From positions 1-56,104 of the forward strand of contig JACKIB010000027.1 in NCBI GenBank assembly GCA_020638695.1: a DNA stretch of 56,104 bases. Direction: 5' to 3'. The notes under the pieces were generated by a model. It had not been told where the DNA came from and made no database searches. It saw only the letters and a program-made list of their open reading frames with translations. The translations under genes were made by a program, and so were the position numbers. Source of the DNA: Planctomycetota bacterium (GTDB taxonomy: Bacteria > Planctomycetota > UBA1135 > UBA2386). Each line of letters begins with the position of its first letter. Positions within the stretch are counted from its first letter, which is position 1. Shown one piece after another: positions 50,656 through 56,104 of the stretch.

Positions 50656-51423
50656 ATGACCAGCAAACACCGCAAGCCCTACATCGCCGGCAACTGGAAG
50701 ATGAACTTGGGTCGCGCACAGGCGCTCGACTTGATCAAGACGATCAAGGGGCGGCTGGGCGACGGCAGCGATCGCGAGGTCGCCGTGTTCGTTCCCAGTG
50801 TCTATCTCGCCGACGTCGCGGCAGTTGCGCAGGGCTCACCGCTCGGAGTCGGCGCCCAGAACATCTACTACGAGACCGAGGGCGCCTACACCGGCGAGAC
50901 CTCGTGCCAGATGATCCGCGAGGTCGGCGCGGACCGTACGCTGGTCGGGCACAGCGAGCGGCGGCACCTGTTCGGTGAACCGGACGAATGGATGGCGCGG
51001 AAGATGCGCTGCGCGCTCGACCATGGCGTGGTGCCGATGCTGTGCGTCGGGGAGACCCTCGACGAGCGCAAGGCGAACCGCACCGAGCGGGTGCTCAAGC
51101 GCCAGCTCGAGGCTGGGTTGATGCTGCTGAAGCCGGACGACTATCATCTGGCGAGCATCGCCTACGAGCCGGTCTGGGCGATCGGCACCGGCGAGGTCGC
51201 GACTTTGGAGCAGATCGGGGCCGCCCACGCCTGCATCCGCAAATTCTTGGCCGCAAAGATCGAGGCAGAGATCGCCCAAACCGTTCGGGTGCTCTACGGC
51301 GGCAGCGTCAAGCCGGACAACGCCGCTGCGATCATGGCGCTGCCGGACGTCGACGGCCTGCTGGTCGGCGGCGCGAGCCTGAAGCCGGATACCTTCATCC
51401 CGATCGTCGAGTTCGACTCCTGA
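50656..51423 (+). CDS. tpiA: triosephosphate isomerase
   Basis: A 255-residue glycolytic enzyme. YIAGNWKMNLGRA carries the catalytic Asn and Lys; TLVGHSERRHLFGE holds the catalytic His; YEPVWAIGTGEVAT holds the catalytic Glu. VRVLYGGSVKPDN and GLLVGGASLKPDTF form the phosphate-binding loops. The ATG at 50656 gives the standard length. It heads the run tpiA-secG-yicC-gmk-coaC-prmA. Confidence 0.97.
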   Translation: MTSKHRKPYIAGNWKMNLGRAQALDLIKTIKGRLGDGSDREVAVFVPSVYLADVAAVAQGSPLGVGAQNIYYETEGAYTGETSCQMIREVGADRTLVGHSERRHLFGEPDEWMARKMRCALDHGVVPMLCVGETLDERKANRTERVLKRQLEAGLMLLKPDDYHLASIAYEPVWAIGTGEVATLEQIGAAHACIRKFLAAKIEAEIAQTVRVLYGGSVKPDNAAAIMALPDVDGLLVGGASLKPDTFIPIVEFDS

Positions 51424-51452
51424 CCGCGGGCGCGCGCCGGGTAGGCTTCCAA

Positions 51453-51473
51453 CCCCCCATTCCCCTCCCTCCC
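51453..51473 (+). promoter_or_regulatory. C-rich tract ahead of secG
   Basis: C6-ATT-C4-T-C3-T-C3 ends five bases before the secG start codon. The last part is nearly identical to the tract before rpsU at 27268. It takes the place where a ribosome binding site would be, and no Shine-Dalgarno sequence is present. The complementary strand could form a G-quadruplex. Confidence 0.5.
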
Positions 51474-51478
51474 GACCC

Positions 51479-51691
51479 ATGGTTCTGCTGTTCTGGATCC
51501 TGTTCTTCCTGTCGTCCGCGTTCCTGATCTTCATCATCCTGCTGCAGGAGCCGAAGGGCGGCGGACTGGCGGAGGCATTCGGAGGCATGGGTGCCGAGAC
51601 GTTCGGCGTGAAGAGCAAGGGTGTGAACCGCTTCACCCTGACCATCGCCGCGGTGTGGATCTGCTCGGCGATTCTCGTCCACATATGGTGA
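51479..51691 (+). CDS. secG: SecG preprotein translocase subunit
   Basis: A 70-residue protein with two membrane helices (about 3-22 and 52-69) joined by the conserved loop LLQEPKGGGLAEAFGGMG. It is part of the SecYEG channel. Overlap with the yicC start by seven bases indicates coupling. The length is at the short end of the family. Confidence 0.94.
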   Translation: MVLLFWILFFLSSAFLIFIILLQEPKGGGLAEAFGGMGAETFGVKSKGVNRFTLTIAAVWICSAILVHIW

Positions 51692-52581
51692 AGCGGGGGC
51701 CGGTCAGCGCCCGGAGCATGACCGGCTTTGGCGTGGCGTCCGGCGAGACTTCGCTGGGTAGCGTCGCGGTGGAGTGTCGCGCGCTCAACCACCGGGGCCT
51801 CACCGTCAAACTGCGGTTGGCCGCCGAGTGTCAGGGCTTCGAGGCCGCGCTCGAGGCGCGGGTGCGGTCGCGCATCGACCGGGGCGCAGTGAGCATGGCG
51901 GTAGCGGTGCAGGTGCGGAACGTGCCGGACGCCGTGATCGACCTCGCGCTGGCGGAGCGGGTGGTGGACGAGCTGCGCGAACTGGCGCAGAAGCTCGGCA
52001 CCGCGGTGACGCTCTCGGACGTGCTCGCCTTTCCCGGGGTGATCCCGGTGGAACGTGCCGGCGTGCGGCTGACCCGCGAAGTACCCGATGATCTGCTCGC
52101 GTTGGTCGACGCCGCGCTCGATGCGTTGCTCGAGTCCCGCAGGAGCGAAGGGGCGAGTACCGCCGCGGCGATCGAGGAGCAGCTGGATGCGTTGGAGCGC
52201 GCGTCCGCGTCGGTTGCCGAGCGCGCGCCGCAGCTCGCCGGTCTGTACCGCGATCGCGTGTTGCAGCGAGTCAACGAGTTCCTCGAGGGGCGGGCGCGGA
52301 CCATGGAGCCTGGCGAAGTGGTGCGCGAAGTCGCGGTGTTTGCCGACCGCGTCGATGTCGCGGAGGAGCAGCAACGATTGGCGGCCCACTTGGCCCGGGG
52401 GCGTGCGTTGCTCGCCGAGTCGGGGCCGATCGGACGCAGCCTCGAGTTCCTGGTGCAGGAGATGCTACGCGAGGTCAACACGCTCGGCAGCAAGGTGCTG
52501 GATGCCGACATCGCCCATCAGGTGGTCGCGATGAAGACCGCCATCGACCGCATTCGAGAGCAGGCGGCGAACCTGGAGTAG
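51685..52581 (+). CDS. yicC: YicC-family protein (endoribonuclease-related)
   Basis: A 298-residue protein with the family's N-terminal SARSMTGFGVASGET and VECRALNHRGLTVKLRL segments. The C-terminal domain has DRVDVAEEQQRLAAHLARGR and GRSLEFLVQEMLREVNTLGSK, which are strongly diagnostic. YicC proteins in Escherichia coli act on small RNAs. The ATG at 51685 overlaps secG; a GTG at 51688 is equally possible. It is followed three bases later by gmk, as in many bacteria. Confidence 0.95.
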   Translation: MVKRGPVSARSMTGFGVASGETSLGSVAVECRALNHRGLTVKLRLAAECQGFEAALEARVRSRIDRGAVSMAVAVQVRNVPDAVIDLALAERVVDELRELAQKLGTAVTLSDVLAFPGVIPVERAGVRLTREVPDDLLALVDAALDALLESRRSEGASTAAAIEEQLDALERASASVAERAPQLAGLYRDRVLQRVNEFLEGRARTMEPGEVVREVAVFADRVDVAEEQQRLAAHLARGRALLAESGPIGRSLEFLVQEMLREVNTLGSKVLDADIAHQVVAMKTAIDRIREQAANLE

Positions 52582-52584
52582 ACG

Positions 52585-53136
52585 GTGGGTGACGTCGGCA
52601 AGTTGGTGGTGATCTCGGGGCCTTCGGGCGCCGGCAAGACTTCGGTGTGCAAGGCGCTCAAGCAGCACCCGCGGGTCGCGTTCTCGGTATCCGCAACCAC
52701 CCGCCGACCGCGCAAGGGTGAGGTGTCCGGGGTCGACTACCTGTTCCTGACGGAGGACGAATTCGACCGTCACCGGCTGAACGGCGAGTTCCTCGAGTGG
52801 GCGGAGTACAACGGACACCGCTACGGCACGCTGAGCAAGCCGATGCGCGAGGCGTTGGCCGAAGGCAAGGTGTTCGTGCTCGAGATCGAGGTGCAGGGCA
52901 CTCGCAAACTGCGCTGTGAGGGAATCGTCGGCGACTACATCTTCATCGTTCCTCCGAGCCTGGACGTGCTGCGCCAGCGCCTCGAAGCGCGTGGCACCAA
53001 CACCCCCGAAGAGATCGAGGAGCGGCTGCGCATCGCTGCCGAGGAGCTGCGTGCTCGAGAGCTCTACGACGCGGTGATCGAGAACGACGTGCTCGAGGGG
53101 ACGATCGCCAAGGTGATGACGAGGATCGGCCTGTGA
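52585..53136 (+). CDS. gmk: guanylate kinase
   Basis: A 183-residue enzyme that phosphorylates GMP to GDP. The P-loop SGPSGAGKTS lies at about residues 11-20, followed by SVSATTRRPRKGEVSGVDYLF (GMP-binding), EYNGHRYGT and VLEIEVQGTRKLR. It starts at a GTG. Only 16 bp separate it from the flavoprotein gene. Confidence 0.96.
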   Translation: MGDVGKLVVISGPSGAGKTSVCKALKQHPRVAFSVSATTRRPRKGEVSGVDYLFLTEDEFDRHRLNGEFLEWAEYNGHRYGTLSKPMREALAEGKVFVLEIEVQGTRKLRCEGIVGDYIFIVPPSLDVLRQRLEARGTNTPEEIEERLRIAAEELRARELYDAVIENDVLEGTIAKVMTRIGL

Positions 53137-53152
53137 GGGCGAGCGAGATCTC

Positions 53153-53683
53153 GTGAGTGAGATCCTGCTCGGTGTGGGCGGCGGTATCGCGGCCTACAAG
53201 GCCGCGGCGCTGGCCAGCGCGCTGGTGCAACGCGGCCACGGGGTGCGCGTCGCGATGACCCCGGCGGCGCAGCGCTTCATCGGTGCGTTGACCTTCGATG
53301 GTCTCACCGGCCGCCGATCCATCGTCAGCAGCACGCAGGTCGATCCCGACGGATCCGCACCGCACCTCGTCGCGACGGCCGCGGCCGAGGTGCTGGTGGT
53401 TGCGCCCGCCACCGCAGATCTGCTCGCCAAGCTCGCCGCCGGAGTCTGCGACGACCCGGTCACGCTCGCTGCCGTCGTGTGCCGAGCGCCCTTGCTGCTG
53501 TGCCCGGCGATGAACGATGCGATGTGGCAGAGCGCGGCGGTCGAGCGGAGCGTCGCGGCGCTGCGCCAGGCCGGCGCGAGGTTCGCCGGGCCGGTGGTGG
53601 GACACCTGGCCGAGGGCTACGACGCGATCGGCCGCATGCTCGAGCCGGCGCAGATCGTGGCGGAGATCGAGACGCTGCTGTGA
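53153..53683 (+). CDS. coaC: phosphopantothenoylcysteine decarboxylase domain (stand-alone CoaC)
   Basis: A 176-residue flavoprotein for coenzyme A synthesis. GVGGGIAAYKAAALASAL is the FMN-binding start. The AAEVLVVAPATADLLAKLA region and the PAMNDAMW motif follow as in Dfp/CoaBC. Only the decarboxylase half is present; the ligase half (CoaB) must be encoded elsewhere. Translation starts at a GTG, and the stop overlaps prmA (GTGA). Confidence 0.9.
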   Translation: MSEILLGVGGGIAAYKAAALASALVQRGHGVRVAMTPAAQRFIGALTFDGLTGRRSIVSSTQVDPDGSAPHLVATAAAEVLVVAPATADLLAKLAAGVCDDPVTLAAVVCRAPLLLCPAMNDAMWQSAAVERSVAALRQAGARFAGPVVGHLAEGYDAIGRMLEPAQIVAEIETLL

Positions 53684-54453
53684 ACGGCTGGCGGCTGCGC
53701 GGCACCGAGGGTGACCTGGCGCGGGCTCTCGACCTGCTGCACGTGCACGCCCGAGTCGAGGCAGTCTGGGAGGGCTCCGGCTTCTGCGAAGTCTGGCTGG
53801 CCGGACCGCTGCCCGCGTTCGACCGGATCGCCGTCGAGGTGTCGCCAATGGCGCCACCTGAAGGGCCGCCGCCGACCGGGCTCGAGCGCGACGCGGTGAT
53901 CCGCGTCGGCCCCGGTTTGGTCGTGCGCCCGCCGTGGGTTGCCCCGCTGCCCGAGTTCGACGGCATCGAGCTCGTCGTGCCGCGGGCGATGGCATTCGGC
54001 AGCGGCGAACACGGCAGTACCCAAGCCGCACTGCGCGCACTCGACACCTCGTGGGATTCCGACGTGGCGAGCTTTGCCGACGTCGGCACCGGCAGTGGCA
54101 TCCTGCTGCTGTACGCCGCGCGGCGGGGATGCCCGATGCTGCTCGGCTGTGACATCGACCCGGCGGCGGTGGCCGCGGCGCGCGAGTTGGTGCCGGCCGC
54201 GCGGGTGGTCGAGGGCGGCGCTGCACACCTCGGTCAGTCGGTCGACTGCGTCGTGGCGAACATGACCGGCGCTGAGCTTGCTGCCGAACTGCCGGCGATC
54301 CGCGCAGTGTGGAACGGCCGCGGCCCCCTGGTGTTGTCCGGGCTGCGCGCGACGGAAGTGGACACGATCGAGCGAGCTGTCGGGCTGTCGGCCGTCGACG
54401 CGGTCGACGTCGCGGGGTTCGCCGCGCGGGTCTACCGAACCCCGTCGCGGTGA
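53680..54453 (+). CDS. prmA: ribosomal protein L11 methyltransferase-like
   Basis: A 257-residue class I SAM methyltransferase. PRAMAFGSGEHGSTQAALRA corresponds to the PrmA-type AFGTGxHxTT motif; FADVGTGSGILLLYAARRG is the SAM-binding loop, and CDIDPAAVAAARE follows. The usual catalytic-type NI-L motif is replaced by VVANMTGAEL. The N-terminal substrate domain is shorter than in standard PrmA (about 290 residues). L11 is the expected target, but related enzymes exist. Confidence 0.78.
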   Translation: MNGWRLRGTEGDLARALDLLHVHARVEAVWEGSGFCEVWLAGPLPAFDRIAVEVSPMAPPEGPPPTGLERDAVIRVGPGLVVRPPWVAPLPEFDGIELVVPRAMAFGSGEHGSTQAALRALDTSWDSDVASFADVGTGSGILLLYAARRGCPMLLGCDIDPAAVAAARELVPAARVVEGGAAHLGQSVDCVVANMTGAELAAELPAIRAVWNGRGPLVLSGLRATEVDTIERAVGLSAVDAVDVAGFAARVYRTPSR

Positions 54454-54458
54454 GTGCG

Positions 54459-55835
54459 CTACTGCAGGCGGACGTCCAGCGGGTCGCTCGAGTTGCCCCA
54501 GGTCGCGGTGCCGGCCACCCCTTGGAACACCACGGCGGTTCCGGCCGGCAGCCCGTTGGGAATCGCGACCGGAACCGCGGTACCGACGTTGGCCCATCCC
54601 AGCACGATCCCGGTGCCGAGATCGGCGTGGACGAACCCGAGCTGGGGCAGGAAGAACGGGGTCGCGGCCACCTGTAGCGCCACCGCCATCAGCATCGGTG
54701 TGCCAGTCGCGCCGTCCGAGTCGATCCGCACCGTGTTCCCGGCCTTCGGGGTGCCCAGCAGGTCCAGGTACAGGTTGGAGAACTCGATCGGGCCGATGTC
54801 GATGTTCGCGGTCCCCGTGCGCTTGCCGTCGAGCCAGCGGCTGTTGCCATCGACATCGAGCGTCGCCGCGCCCGGCACGTTGGTGCCCGCATCGATCAGG
54901 GGCGAGTTGGGTTGCAGGCTGTAGTCGAGCTTGCTCGGGTCGGTGTAGCGCGGGTCGCCTTCGATGTTGTTCGTGGCGTAGCTCAGCGCGTTGACCTGGG
55001 CGAGCTGCGTGTAGTCGACGCCGCGGTAGTGCAGCAGCGCGATCGTGTTGCCGAAGAAGTGGCAGTGCGACAGGGTCGGTTGGGTGGCGGCGTCGATGTG
55101 GCAGACCCCGCGCCCGCTGTTGTTGGTGAACGTGCTGTTGACGATCCGGGTCGTGCAGCCGTTCTGCAGGTGCAAACCGTTGTCGCGGTTGCGATCCACG
55201 GTCACGTTGCGGAACGTGCCGGCCGAGTACTCGACATCGATTGCGTGGCCCAGCTTGGTCCCGTTGCCGTTGTCGACGAACAGGCTGTTCTCGACCAGCG
55301 GATCGGCGCCGCGGCCACTGCTGTCGCGACCGACGTACAGCGCCGAGCCGCGGCCGGCGGTGATGTTGTTGGCGAGGAACCCGCAGTTGCGGATCACCGC
55401 GCTGCCGCCAAGACACAGTGCGCCCCCGCCGCCGGGCGCACCCGCCCGCCCCCGCTGCACGAAGAACCCGTCGACCACCGATGCGTTGCCGAGCACCAGC
55501 ACCCGCTGGAAGTCGCCGCCGTCGAGGATCGTCGCGTTGTCGCCGACGTCGCGCTGGGTGACCCGCGTGTCGCCGGCGCGGAACCCGCCGACCAGCGTGA
55601 CGCTCGCCGGGACGGTGAAGCCGCCGGAGTACGTGCCCTGTGCCACCCAGACCGCGGCACCGGGGCCCGCGGCCGACAGCGCGCTCTGCAGCGATGGGAA
55701 GGCCTTGGCCCAGGTGCTGCCGTCACCTGAAGTCGGGGCCGCAGCGTCGACGTAGATGCGCGACTGGGCGGACGTCGGGGCGCCGAGGGTGGCGACGAGG
55801 AGAAGTGACAGACCGAGTCGGTTGCAGTGTGGCAT
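54459..55835 (-). CDS. secreted right-handed beta-helix protein
   Basis: A 458-residue protein with a signal peptide ending near APTSAQS. Residues of about 25-340 form a parallel beta-helix: an N-terminal IYVDAAAPTSGDGSTWAKAF cap, then repeated strands such as LVENSLFVDNGNGTKL and TRIVNSTFTNNSGRGVCH. This layout is common in secreted polysaccharide-binding or lyase-like proteins. The last 110 residues form a beta-rich domain (LDLLGTPKAGNTVRIDSDG to the end) shared by many planctomycete surface proteins, possibly a sorting domain. No catalytic residues can be assigned. Confidence 0.85.
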   Translation of the reverse strand: MPHCNRLGLSLLLVATLGAPTSAQSRIYVDAAAPTSGDGSTWAKAFPSLQSALSAAGPGAAVWVAQGTYSGGFTVPASVTLVGGFRAGDTRVTQRDVGDNATILDGGDFQRVLVLGNASVVDGFFVQRGRAGAPGGGGALCLGGSAVIRNCGFLANNITAGRGSALYVGRDSSGRGADPLVENSLFVDNGNGTKLGHAIDVEYSAGTFRNVTVDRNRDNGLHLQNGCTTRIVNSTFTNNSGRGVCHIDAATQPTLSHCHFFGNTIALLHYRGVDYTQLAQVNALSYATNNIEGDPRYTDPSKLDYSLQPNSPLIDAGTNVPGAATLDVDGNSRWLDGKRTGTANIDIGPIEFSNLYLDLLGTPKAGNTVRIDSDGATGTPMLMAVALQVAATPFFLPQLGFVHADLGTGIVLGWANVGTAVPVAIPNGLPAGTAVVFQGVAGTATWGNSSDPLDVRLQ

Positions 55836-56029
55836 GGTGAACCGGGTGCGGGGAATGCCGCAGGTTAGTCCAATTCCGCCGAGTCGGCCGGCTGAGCGTG
55901 CCCCGGGGAGCGAAAACAGCGTGCGCGCGCGGTCCGCGGCGGTGCACGTGCCGGCACTGCGCCTTCGGCATGCGCAGAGCCCTCGTGCGGCCCGCGCACG
56001 GCGTGGCGGCGGCTCGGCTCGTGCGCAAG

Positions 56030-56100
56030 TCAGTCGCGTCGTCGCAGCTCCCCGGGAGCGAATCGCATCACCGCCGACTCATGCGGCGAACCTCGGCGAC
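56030..56100 (-). repeat. family C intergenic repeat at the right edge
   Basis: On the minus strand it reads 'ccgaggttcgccgcatgagt', then a stretch matching 'atgcgattcgctcg', closely following the family C copy at 6204. About 70 bp align by eye; the far end is not clear. The gap from 55836 to the window end contains no recognisable gene. Confidence 0.55.
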
Positions 56101-56104
56101 GACC

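Overview
The window is high-GC bacterial chromosome with tightly packed, often overlapping genes. Start codons are frequently GTG or TTG and Shine-Dalgarno sites are rare. A Planctomycetota source is likely, possibly one of the deep-branching lineages near Pla3. The arguments are the tpiA-secG-yicC-gmk-coaC cluster, the many small secreted proteins and lipoproteins with Ala-rich signal peptides, a beta-helix protein with a C-terminal domain of a type I associate with that group, and a long S21. The assignment is inference; there is no rRNA or tRNA in the window.

Layout: (1) 1-6200 holds a membrane protein and a plus-strand run of MA-like peptidase, Bor-like lipoprotein, dapF, a TPR-like secreted protein and an M48 protease. 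(2) 6470-11870 holds gluQ and a lipoprotein (minus), rsgA (plus) and folC with two small genes (minus). (3) 11980-19280 is a plus-strand run: secreted esterase, a Nudix-fold protein that has lost its catalytic residues, an AhpD-like protein, a membrane protein, a SpoU methyltransferase, rarA and a DUF72 protein. (4) 19514-23947 is a compact type II secretion / type IV pilus-like operon: GspE-like ATPase, two GspF-like proteins and three short pseudopilin-like proteins. (5) 24400-28804 holds a lipoprotein, recD2 (minus), rpsU with a long C-terminal extension and an RluD-type synthase. (6) 29110-29349 encodes a 79-residue histone-fold protein. (7) 30250-38200 (minus) holds a polytopic membrane protein with a coupled 52-residue partner, then addB-addA. 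(8) 38321-48779 holds a beta-propeller-like protein, two tandem secreted paralogues, a second MA-like metalloprotease, a short QueG-like Fe-S protein, an MBOAT acyltransferase with an AlgJ-like partner, an S15-like secreted hydrolase and a REC-HDOD regulator. (9) 49102-55835 holds a group II PLP decarboxylase, the tpiA-secG-yicC-gmk-coaC-prmA operon and a secreted beta-helix protein.

The gaps between genes carry at least three dispersed non-coding repeat families. Family A is about 170 bp, an imperfect palindrome ending in CCCGGAC-like sequence, with several diverged copies. Family B is exactly 156 bp with perfect 15-bp terminal inverted repeats; its two copies lie in opposite orientation, differ at about three positions, and each sits next to an A copy. 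Family C is about 110-135 bp with CCGAAGTTCGC ends. They look like MITE-type elements and no transposase is visible nearby. The most notable observations are the near-identical B copies, the bacterial histone-fold gene, the inactivated Nudix protein, the reduced secretion operon with its 281-bp gene overlap, and matching C-rich tracts just before the rpsU and secG start codons.
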